A stretch of DNA of 64,000 bases. It comes from Luteimonas cucumeris. Its GTDB lineage: Bacteria; Pseudomonadota; Gammaproteobacteria; Xanthomonadales; Xanthomonadaceae. Each line of letters starts with the position of its first letter. The stretch's first letter is position 1. Shown here piece after piece: positions 57,605 through 64,000 of the stretch. The stretch covers positions 1 through 64,000 of the forward strand of contig NZ_VLKN01000003.1 of NCBI RefSeq assembly GCF_007830035.1, given 5' to 3'. Both the position numbers and the translations under genes were made by a program. The notes beneath the pieces were generated by a model that saw only the letters and a program-made list of their open reading frames with translations, was not told where the DNA came from and searched no databases.

Positions 57605-58057
57605 TTGAAATCCATCGAAATCCACACCGACGGCGCCTGCCTCGGCAACCCCGGTCCGGGCGGCTGGGCGGCGCTGCTGCGCTACGGTAGCCGCGAGCGC
57701 GAACTGGTCGGCGGCGAACCGGCGACCACCAACAACCGCATGGAACTGATGGCCGCGATCGCCGGCCTGGAAGCGCTGACCGAGCCCTGCGAGGTCGCGG
57801 TGCATACCGATTCGCGCTACGTGCAGCAGGGCATCTGCGAATGGATGCCGAACTGGGTGCGGCGCGGCTGGAAAACCGCCGGCGGCGATCCGGTCAAGAA
57901 CCGTGATCTGTGGGAACGCCTGCATGCCGCCACGCAGCGGCACAGGATCGACTGGCGCTGGGTCAAGGGGCACGCGGGCGATCCGGACAACGAGCGCGTC
58001 GACGAGCTGGCGCGCGTCGAGGCGTTGAAGTTCAAGCAGCGGCTCGCGGCGTTGTAG
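57605..58057 (+). CDS. rnhA: Ribonuclease HI
   Basis: 150 aa (E. coli 155). Active-site acidic residues in [16 protein letters not shown] (Asp10 position), [15 protein letters not shown] (Glu48), [10 protein letters not shown] (Asp70) and ERVDELAR (Asp134); the flexible His is in KGHAGDPDN. It degrades RNA in RNA-DNA hybrids. The start codon is TTG: no ATG or GTG gives the complete first strand. It precedes dnaQ on the same strand; in E. coli the two are divergent. Confidence 0.95.
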   Translation: MKSIEIHTDGACLGNPGPGGWAALLRYGSRERELVGGEPATTNNRMELMAAIAGLEALTEPCEVAVHTDSRYVQQGICEWMPNWVRRGWKTAGGDPVKNRDLWERLHAATQRHRIDWRWVKGHAGDPDNERVDELARVEALKFKQRLAAL

Positions 58058-58198
58058 GTGGGCGCCGTCGCACCATCGCAGATCGACGAATCGCGACAAC
58101 GCCTGCGCCGAAGCGGTATTCCACAATGACGCCGGCGTTCAATCATCCACGCGGGAGAAATCCGCGACGGTGGGCCAGGGCCACCCTACAATGACGTC

Positions 58199-58918
58199 AT
58201 GCGACAGATCATCCTCGACACGGAAACCACCGGTCTCTCCTGGGAAAAAGGCAACCGCGTAGTCGAGATCGGCTGCGTGGAATTGTTCGAGCGCCGACCC
58301 ACCGGCCGCACGTTCCACCGTTATCTCAGACCCGATTGCGCGTTCGAGCCCGGCGCCCAGGAAGTCACCGGACTGACCCTGGAGTTCCTGGCCGACAAGC
58401 CGCAGTTTGCCGAGGTGGCCGATGAATTCCTGGCATTCATCGACGGCGCGGAGCTGGTGATCCACAACGCGGCCTTCGATATCGGCTTCCTCGATTCCGA
58501 GCTTTCCCGGTTGGGTGCGCACTACGGTCGCCTGCGCGAGCGCAACCCGGTGCTGGATTCACTGGAGCTGGCGCGACAGCGCTTTCCGGGTCAGCGCAAT
58601 TCGCTGGATGCCCTGTGCCGACGACTTGGCGTCGACAATTCGCACCGGCAATTGCACGGGGCGCTGCTCGACGCGCAACTGCTGGCCGAAGCGTATCTGG
58701 CGCTGACTGCGGGGCAGAGCGAAATCGGCTTCGACAGCCTGGTCGAGGTCGAAGAGCAGGTCGTGATCGATCGCCTCGTGCCCGCGCTGGCAGGTCCGCG
58801 GCCGCGGGTGCAAGCCGATGAAGCGGACCTGGCCGCGCACGAGGCGCGGCTGGCCAAGATCCGCACGCGTGCCGGAGTGTGCATTTGGGACGCGGAGCGC
58901 GTGGAAGAAGCTGCGTAG
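58199..58918 (+). CDS. dnaQ: DNA polymerase III epsilon subunit (proofreading exonuclease)
   Basis: 239 aa (E. coli 243). Exo motifs in order: I in RQIILDTETTGLSWEKG, II in VIHNAAFDIGFLDSEL, III in RQLHGALLDAQLLAEAYLAL (His and Asp of the DEDDh class). The C-terminal tail that binds the alpha subunit follows. It removes misincorporated bases during replication. Confidence 0.95.
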   Translation: MRQIILDTETTGLSWEKGNRVVEIGCVELFERRPTGRTFHRYLRPDCAFEPGAQEVTGLTLEFLADKPQFAEVADEFLAFIDGAELVIHNAAFDIGFLDSELSRLGAHYGRLRERNPVLDSLELARQRFPGQRNSLDALCRRLGVDNSHRQLHGALLDAQLLAEAYLALTAGQSEIGFDSLVEVEEQVVIDRLVPALAGPRPRVQADEADLAAHEARLAKIRTRAGVCIWDAERVEEAA

Positions 58919-59032
58919 AGCGCAACGGGTTGCAGTTGTTGCTGATCAGGGGCGCGCAGCCGACTAGGCCCCACAAATCAGGAATGCCGCCGCCAGCGCC
59001 CGGAGTCCAGGCGGTGCGACGTGGCGCAGCGG

Positions 59033-59737
59033 TCAATGCCGGCGAACCAGGATTGCCGTGACGTTGTCCGAGCCGCCGCCGTCGAGCGCGGCAGCCACCA
59101 GCCCGTCGACGCATTCCTGCGCGCTGCATTCGCCATGCGACAGGATCCGCGCGATGCCGCGGTCGTCGACTTCCTCGGTCAGGCCATCGCTGCACAACAG
59201 CAGTTGCATGCCCGGCCGCAGTTCGCCGGTCATGGTCTCGACATTGAGCTGGACCGGATCGGTCACGCCCAGTGCCTGCGTGACCACGTTGCGATGGGGA
59301 TGGCTGCGCGCCTGTTCATTCGTGATCGCGCCTTGGGCGATCAGTTCCTGCACGTAGCTGTGGTCCTGCGACAGCTGCGCCAGCTGGCCGTCACGCCACA
59401 GGTAGACGCGGCTGTCCCCGACCCAGGCCACCTCGAAACGGTTGCCGGACACGCGCGCCGCGACCACGGTGGTGCCCATCGGCAGCGCCTCGTTGCGGCG
59501 CTTGGAAGCACGGATGATCTCCTCGTCGGCGATGCGGATCGCCTGCACCAGGGGCGTTCCCTCGCGCACCTCGCGGACGATGGTCTCGCGCGCCAGCGCG
59601 CTGGCCACTTCGCCGTACTCGTGCCCGCCCATGCCGTCGGCCACCAGCCACAGGCCCAGTTCGCTGTCGCCGTAATAGGTGTCTTCGTTCAGCTCGCGCC
59701 GCAGGCCCACATGGGTCAGGTGTCCAAACTCGATCAT
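59033..59737 (-). CDS. PP2C-family Ser/Thr protein phosphatase
   Basis: 234 aa, the length of bacterial Stp/PrpC enzymes. Metal-binding motifs: RRELNEDTYYG, LWLVADGMGGHEYG, VAWVGDSRVYLWRDG, LLLCSDGLTEEVDD and GGSDNVTAILVR, all PP2C hallmarks. It removes phosphate from Ser/Thr in the cytoplasm. No kinase partner is nearby. It is convergent with dnaQ and 115 bp of plain sequence separates them. Confidence 0.92.
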   Translation of the reverse strand: MIEFGHLTHVGLRRELNEDTYYGDSELGLWLVADGMGGHEYGEVASALARETIVREVREGTPLVQAIRIADEEIIRASKRRNEALPMGTTVVAARVSGNRFEVAWVGDSRVYLWRDGQLAQLSQDHSYVQELIAQGAITNEQARSHPHRNVVTQALGVTDPVQLNVETMTGELRPGMQLLLCSDGLTEEVDDRGIARILSHGECSAQECVDGLVAAALDGGGSDNVTAILVRRH

Positions 59738-59864
59738 GAGTCGATCATGCCGGTGATGTGAGCTCTCTTTAGGCGGATAACGGAATGATCGCGGCAGGGA
59801 GGACGCGAGGCAACATCAGGGAAACCCTTAGGCCTCGATGCGGGCCGATTTCCCCTGGCATCGA

Positions 59865-59892
59865 AAAACGAAAAACGCCCCTTGCGGGGCGT
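59865..59892 (-). terminator. Intrinsic terminator of tRNA-Ser
   Basis: Stem ACGCCCC/GGGGCGT with loop TTGC, read on the minus strand and followed by T-rich sequence (TTTTTCG, then more T). Confidence 0.75.
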
Positions 59893-59899
59893 CTTGCGT

Positions 59900-59993
<94 letters not shown>

Positions 59994-60100
59994 GGTGTCC
60001 CGGACGCGGGCGCATGCGGCCGGGGGCGCAATGATACGGGCCACGGGCAGCGTGGACAAGGCACGGCGTAAACTGGCCGCCCCTCATCCGACCCATCGCC

Positions 60101-60508
60101 ATGTCCGAAATCCTCGTCCCCGTGTCCTTCGGCGAACTGCTCGACAAGATCGCCATCCTGCAGATCAAGTCCGAGCGCATGACCGATCCGGCCAAGCTGG
60201 CCAACGTGCGCAACGAACTGGAGGCGCTGGAGAAGACCTGGATGGCCCACCCGGCCGCCGTGGAGGACATCGCCCGGTTGCGCGCGGAACTTAAGAAGGT
60301 CAACGAACGCCTGTGGGTGATCGAAGACGATATCCGCGTCAAGGAGAAGGCACAGGCCTTCGACGATGAATTCATCCAGCTGGCGCGTAGCGTCTACTTC
60401 GAGAACGACACGCGCGCGCGGATCAAGAAGGACATCAACCTGGCGCTGGGTTCGAGCTATGTCGAAGAGAAGTCGTACGAAGACTACAAGGCCCGCGCCG
60501 CGCAGTGA
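60101..60508 (+). CDS. DUF6165 family protein
   Basis: 135 aa, soluble, largely coiled-coil. MSEILVPVSFGELLDKIAILQIKSERM and the later LWVIEDDIRVKEKAQAFDDEFIQLARSVYFEND, in short the pattern GELLDKI...IK..RI....W.IED.IR..E, are those I associate with DUF6165. The family often sits beside lipopolysaccharide or polysaccharide glycosyltransferases, as here (GT9 and kdkA nearby). Molecular function unknown. Confidence 0.8.
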   Translation: MSEILVPVSFGELLDKIAILQIKSERMTDPAKLANVRNELEALEKTWMAHPAAVEDIARLRAELKKVNERLWVIEDDIRVKEKAQAFDDEFIQLARSVYFENDTRARIKKDINLALGSSYVEEKSYEDYKARAAQ

Positions 60509-60588
60509 GTCAGCTGGCGGGGTGGCGCCCCGGCCAGCTTGCCACAGGCAGCAGCCATCAGCCACGAAGTGTTCATCCTCATGAGGCC

Positions 60589-60619
60589 GTCATCCCGAAC
60601 CCGGTGAGGAATCTGCTTG
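60589..60619 (+). repeat. Half copy of the GTCATCCCGA-type repeat
   Basis: GTCATCCCGAACCCGGTGAG followed by GAATCTGCTTG. It matches the left arm of the inverted repeat at 43321-43397; the second arm is missing. Confidence 0.5.
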
Positions 60620-60676
60620 ATTGCCAGCGTACCGGAGTGACATCTCGGCACGCCGCGCGCCGACCGCCAGCCGCAT

Positions 60677-61027
60677 TCAGCCGGTCTTGCTTTCGATGTA
60701 CTCGTCCATCCGGCTCAGCAGCCGCCACCATTCGGAGCCATCCTCGCGATAGGTGCGGATCGCGCCGGCTCGCACCAGGATCTTGCGCAGTTCGTCGTCG
60801 CTGAAGCCGCCCAGGTGCTTCTGCAGTACCTCGAACGAGCGATCCGTATAGCCCTTGTGGCTGAGGAAATGGCGGGCCGTTTCCTCGGCCATGTATTCGG
60901 TCTTGTGCTGTTCGCGCGTCAACCGCAGCTGCTGGCCGTGCAACTGCCGGTTGAGCAGATAGCTGATGGCGCCGCCGACGACGGCACCCAGCAAAGTGGC
61001 CAGCGCTCCGGCGAGGGTGGGATCCAT
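60677..61027 (-). CDS. Small membrane-anchored protein, function unknown
   Basis: 116 aa. An N-terminal helix with small residues (LAGALATLLGAVVGGAISYLL) anchors a charged cytoplasmic part (EETARHFLSHKGYTDRSFEV, then HLGGFSDDELRKILVRAGAI). No family recognised. It lies 10 bp behind a GT9 glycosyltransferase gene, so it is probably in the same transcript. Confidence 0.72.
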   Translation of the reverse strand: MDPTLAGALATLLGAVVGGAISYLLNRQLHGQQLRLTREQHKTEYMAEETARHFLSHKGYTDRSFEVLQKHLGGFSDDELRKILVRAGAIRTYREDGSEWWRLLSRMDEYIESKTG

Positions 61028-61037
61028 GTCAGCTCCT

Positions 61038-62087
61038 TCATTGGGATTGGCGATAACGCTCGAATGCGGCGATCCCGTCTTCGACGGTCACCAGGTCCAT
61101 CACGCCATCGTGCTCGATCTTGGTGCCCCACTTGATCTGTGCCGCCGGCTTGCCGAGGTATTTCCGCGCCGCGTCGTCGTACCGGTCCACGCAATAGCGC
61201 CGATCCGAATACGGCCCGCTGCGCGCCGGATTGCTGGCCGCGTGCAGGCCCAGCACCTTGCTGCCCATCGCGTTGGCGATGTGCATCGGGCCCGAGTCCG
61301 GCGTCATCACCAGGTCGGCGCGCTCCAGCAGTGCCGGCAGCTGCTTCAGCGTGTCCTTGCCGACCAGGTCCAGCGCCGACGCCTGCATTGTGGCCAGGAT
61401 GGCATCGGCAGTGTCGCGTTCGAGTGGGCTGCGACCGCCGCACAGCACGATGCGCCATCCCTGCACGGCAGCATGATCGGCGACCGCGGCGTAACGGTCC
61501 GCGCGCCAGTTGCGTCGCACATGGCTGGAGCAGGGCGAGATCAGCAATGTCGGCCGGCCGTCTTCCGGCCACTGTGCACGGGCCCAAGCGCGCGCGTCGT
61601 CCGGAACCGGCAGGTCCCAGACGACTTCGTCCTGGCTCAGGCCCAGCGGTTCGCAGAAACTGCCGATCGCGTCGAGGACATGGATGCCAGGCCGGTCGGC
61701 GATGCGCTCGTTGATGAACAGGCCATGCAGATCCTTCGAGCGCGAACGGTCGTAGCCGATGCGGCGCACGGCCGGGACGAACGCCGACAGCAGGTTCGCG
61801 CGCGCCGCCACCTGCATCTGCAGCAGCGCATCGAAACGCCGGCCGCCGAAGCGCCTGCGCAGTTCGCGCATGCCGTTCAGGCCGCTGTGCTTGTCGTAGA
61901 CCAGGAACTCGACGCCCGCCAGCCCTTCCAGCAGTTTGAACTCGCCCTTGCCGATCACCCAGCTCAGGGCTACTTCCGGCCAGGCGCGGCGCAAGGTGCG
62001 TATCAGCGGCACCACATGGGTGGCGTCACCGAGCGCGGACAGGCGCAGCAGGCAGATCGAACGCGGCGGGGCAGGCGATGCGTGCAC
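61038..62087 (-). CDS. Glycosyltransferase family 9 (heptosyltransferase-like)
   Basis: 349 aa. N-terminal ICLLRLSALGDATHVVPLIRTL, then LISPCSSHVRRNWRADRYAAV and DLVGKDTLKQLPALLERADLVMTPDSGPMHIA (in short GKT.L..L..ALL..AD....DSGP.HIA), the GT9 hallmarks. It transfers heptose or a related sugar during lipopolysaccharide inner-core synthesis on the cytoplasmic face. It sits 19 bp from kdkA in divergent orientation, which supports a core-assembly role. WaaC versus WaaF type is not resolved. Confidence 0.9.
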   Translation of the reverse strand: MHASPAPPRSICLLRLSALGDATHVVPLIRTLRRAWPEVALSWVIGKGEFKLLEGLAGVEFLVYDKHSGLNGMRELRRRFGGRRFDALLQMQVAARANLLSAFVPAVRRIGYDRSRSKDLHGLFINERIADRPGIHVLDAIGSFCEPLGLSQDEVVWDLPVPDDARAWARAQWPEDGRPTLLISPCSSHVRRNWRADRYAAVADHAAVQGWRIVLCGGRSPLERDTADAILATMQASALDLVGKDTLKQLPALLERADLVMTPDSGPMHIANAMGSKVLGLHAASNPARSGPYSDRRYCVDRYDDAARKYLGKPAAQIKWGTKIEHDGVMDLVTVEDGIAAFERYRQSQ

Positions 62088-62106
62088 GTGTTGTTAGACT
62101 CGTGGA

Positions 62107-62862
62107 ATGACCGGGTTCGACGCCACCGAAGCACTGACGCCGTTCCGCGACGAGCGCGGACAGGGGATGGGCGCGATTCTGTTCGACGGCACGCGCCTGC
62201 GGCAAGCCGAGCCCGACTGGTTCGTACCCTCGCAGTGGGGCGAGAAGGCCAGGCCGGTGCGCAGCGGCGGCCGCGGCGGCGCCTGGTTCGTCGATGGGCC
62301 CTTCGGCGCCGCCGTGTTGCGCCATTACCTGCGCGGCGGCTGGATGGCCGCCTTCAGCCGCGACCGGCACCTGTGGCGCGGCAGCCGGCGCGTGCGCAGC
62401 TTCGCCGAGTTCCAGCTGCTGCGCGAACTGATCCGGCGTGGCTTGCCGGTGCCGCGGCCGGTGGCGGCGCAATACGTCCGCGAGGGCTGGCGCTATCGCG
62501 CGGCGATCCTGCTGGAACGGATCGACGGTGCGCGCTCGCTGGCCGAACGCGCGGCGACCGTCGGCCACGATGCACCGTGGGAGGAAACCGGTCGGCTGAT
62601 CGCGCGCTTCCATCGCGCCGGCCTCGACCACGCCGACCTCAACGCCAGCAACATCCTGTTCGACACCCATGGCCACGGCTGGGTGATCGACCTGGATCGA
62701 AGCCGGCTGCGCATTCCCGCCACGCGCTGGCGCGAAGGCAATCTGTCGCGGCTGCGCAGATCGCTGATGAAACTGCGCGGATCGCGCAGCGAAGCCGACG
62801 TCGACGCGGACTTCGCGCGCCTGCGCAGCGCCTACCTCAATACCTGGAACCGGGGCTACTGA
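62107..62862 (+). CDS. kdkA: 3-deoxy-D-manno-octulosonic acid (Kdo) kinase
   Basis: 251 aa. Protein-kinase-like small-molecule kinase. [20 protein letters not shown] is typical of KdkA, and the catalytic loop [13 protein letters not shown] with [10 protein letters not shown] gives HxDLNxxNIL and the DFG-equivalent. It phosphorylates Kdo of lipid A-Kdo at O4, as in Haemophilus and Xanthomonas. The stop overlaps the next ATG by one base (TGATG). Confidence 0.92.
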   Translation: MTGFDATEALTPFRDERGQGMGAILFDGTRLRQAEPDWFVPSQWGEKARPVRSGGRGGAWFVDGPFGAAVLRHYLRGGWMAAFSRDRHLWRGSRRVRSFAEFQLLRELIRRGLPVPRPVAAQYVREGWRYRAAILLERIDGARSLAERAATVGHDAPWEETGRLIARFHRAGLDHADLNASNILFDTHGHGWVIDLDRSRLRIPATRWREGNLSRLRRSLMKLRGSRSEADVDADFARLRSAYLNTWNRGY

Positions 62863-63617
62863 TGGGTTGGTCATTGCGCTTCCATGGCGTGGGCAATGCG
62901 TCCGCGGTCGAACTCGGCTCGCCGATGGCGACGCTGGAGCGCGACGGCTCGCCATGGCTGACGATCGACTGCGGTGGCGAAGGCCTGACCGCGTACCAAG
63001 CGCATTACGGCGAGATGCCGCGCGCGCTGTTCGTCACCCACACCCATCTGGATCATGTCGCCGGTTTCGAGCGGCTGTTCGTCGCCAGTTTTTTCGACCA
63101 GGCGCGTCGCGGACGGGTGCGCCTGTACGTGCCGGCGACGGTGGTGCCGCTGTTGCACCAGCGTGTCGGCGACTATCCGAACGCGCTGGCCGAGGGCGGT
63201 GCGAACTTCTGGGATGCGTTCCAGGTGGTTCCGGTCGGTGCCGCGTTCTGGCACGACGGCGTGCGCCTGGAAGTATTCCCGGCCCGGCATCACTGGCCCG
63301 AGACCGCGTTCGGCCTACGCCTGCGTGGCAGCGTGGTATGGACTGGCGACACCCGGCCGATTCCGGAGGCGCTGGCGAAATTCGCAGGCGCCGGCGAGCA
63401 GGTCGCGCATGATTGCGCGCTGCACGGCAATCCATCGCACAGCGGCATCGACGATCTGGAGCGTGAATACCCGCGCGAACTGCTCGACCGCTGCCTGCTC
63501 TACCACTACGGCAGCCACGGCGAAGGCGAGGCACTGGCCGCACGCGGTTACCGCGTCGCCCGTCCCGGCGAAGTCGTGGCGCTGGCCGATCCATCGACGC
63601 CGGCACTGGAGTCCTGA
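62862..63617 (+). CDS. MBL-fold metallohydrolase
   Basis: 251 aa. The zinc motif [15 protein letters not shown] (HxHxDH) and later ligands in [23 protein letters not shown] and [11 protein letters not shown] mark a metallo-beta-lactamase fold, closest in style to the RNase Z-like group but lacking the arm. It overlaps kdkA and moaA by one base on each side (TGATG), so all three are translated in a coupled way. Substrate unknown; the link to core-LPS or molybdopterin genes is by position only. Confidence 0.85.
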   Translation: MGWSLRFHGVGNASAVELGSPMATLERDGSPWLTIDCGGEGLTAYQAHYGEMPRALFVTHTHLDHVAGFERLFVASFFDQARRGRVRLYVPATVVPLLHQRVGDYPNALAEGGANFWDAFQVVPVGAAFWHDGVRLEVFPARHHWPETAFGLRLRGSVVWTGDTRPIPEALAKFAGAGEQVAHDCALHGNPSHSGIDDLEREYPRELLDRCLLYHYGSHGEGEALAARGYRVARPGEVVALADPSTPALES

Positions 63618-64000
63618 TGAGCGCGCTGCCGCGCAATGCAATGCTGCCGGTCGACGCGCTGGGCCGCCCGCTGCGCGACCTGCGCCTGTCGGTGATCGAG
63701 GCCTGCAACTTCCGCTGTCCGTATTGCATGCCGGCGGACCGGATCGCCGACGACCACGGACTGGAGGCGTCGTCGCGCCTGTCATTCGATGAAATCGAAG
63801 TGCTGGTGCGCGGTTTCGTCCGGCTGGGCGTCAGCAAGCTGCGCCTGACCGGTGGCGAGCCCTTGTTGCGCAAGCATCTGCCGCAACTGATCGCACGGCT
63901 GTCGAGGATCGACGGCATCGAAGACCTGGCATTGACCACCAATGGTTCTCTGCTGGCAAAGCAGGCGGCCGCGCTGCGCGAGGCCGGCCTGCGTCGCCTG
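63617..64000 (+). CDS. moaA: GTP 3',8-cyclase MoaA (cut by window end)
   Basis: The first 128 residues are present and the rest lies to the right. The radical-SAM motif is [15 protein letters not shown] (CxxxCxxC binding the first 4Fe-4S cluster), followed by [15 protein letters not shown] (GGEP, SAM contact) and [10 protein letters not shown]. With MoaC it makes the first intermediate of molybdopterin from GTP. Its ATG overlaps the MBL gene stop by one base. Confidence 0.95.
   Translation, partial: MSALPRNAMLPVDALGRPLRDLRLSVIEACNFRCPYCMPADRIADDHGLEASSRLSFDEIEVLVRGFVRLGVSKLRLTGGEPLLRKHLPQLIARLSRIDGIEDLALTTNGSLLAKQAAALREAGLRRL

Noticed and set aside
60966-63617. A single 883-codon frame on the plus strand
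   Set aside because: Only 62862-63617 (MBL hydrolase) is protein-like; the rest is antisense to the GT9 gene or out of frame with kdkA.

Overview
The window comes from a high-GC gammaproteobacterium of the Xanthomonadales (Lysobacter/Luteimonas/Stenotrophomonas-like). This rests on gene order (tig-clpP-clpX-lon-hupB-tRNAs-ppiD, gloB-yafS-like-rnhA-dnaQ, phoB-phoR-ppk-ppx, mfd-nfi), a NAD-type isocitrate dehydrogenase, KdkA, and GTAG-headed REP hairpins like those of Stenotrophomonas. No prophage, insertion sequence, integrase, rRNA operon or CRISPR array is visible. Taxonomy is inferred from content, not from a search.

Layout. 1-3660: 3' part of a YadA-type trimeric autotransporter built of near-identical ~390-bp units and broken by a 5-base deletion. 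3.8-10.4 kb: two pirins, an ankyrin lipoprotein, an exported protein with a four-fold VVGEKG repeat, aquaporin Z next to a decayed aquaporin fragment, small exported proteins, and about 900 bp of dispersed repeats. 10.5-15.5 kb: a repair block on the minus strand (acetyltransferase, mfd, nfi), with a palindromic repeat inserted in frame in mfd. 15.5-25.4 kb: YjbR, DUF808, rlmJ, creBCD with a Cre tag, an acetyltransferase-nitrilase pair, a Phd/ParE toxin-antitoxin pair and an M28 peptidase. 25.4-28.4 kb: PAP2 phosphatase, GT4 glycosyltransferase, two unknown small genes, DUF202. 28.5-36.1 kb: phosphate block phoB-phoR-ppk-ppx with a Pho box just behind bepA. 36.2-41 kb: glutaredoxin, AhpD-like protein, isocitrate dehydrogenase, DUF3574 lipoprotein, an NhaC-like antiporter with an apparent one-base frameshift, and a BI-1/YccA protein.

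41.1-53.9 kb is the protein-quality-control region: five tRNA genes, tig, two tandem clpP paralogues, clpX, lon, hupB, two more tRNAs and ppiD. Between clpX and lon lies an AT-richer cassette encoding a PAAR protein, an amidase-like protein, an overlapping lipoprotein and a small membrane protein. It reads as a type VI secretion effector-immunity module and is the strongest accessory candidate. 54-59.7 kb: fabI, an MltD-like transglycosylase, gloB, a YafS-like methyltransferase, rnhA, dnaQ and a PP2C phosphatase. 59.9-64 kb: tRNA-Ser, DUF6165, a GT9 heptosyltransferase-like gene, then kdkA, an MBL hydrolase and moaA (cut by the window end), joined by one-base overlaps.

Regulatory links seen in the sequence: a Pho box before phoB, a Cre tag before creD, heat-shock-like promoters before lon and possibly clpP1, a palindrome before the antitoxin gene, sigma70-type promoters before hupB and the tRNA array, and several strong intrinsic terminators.
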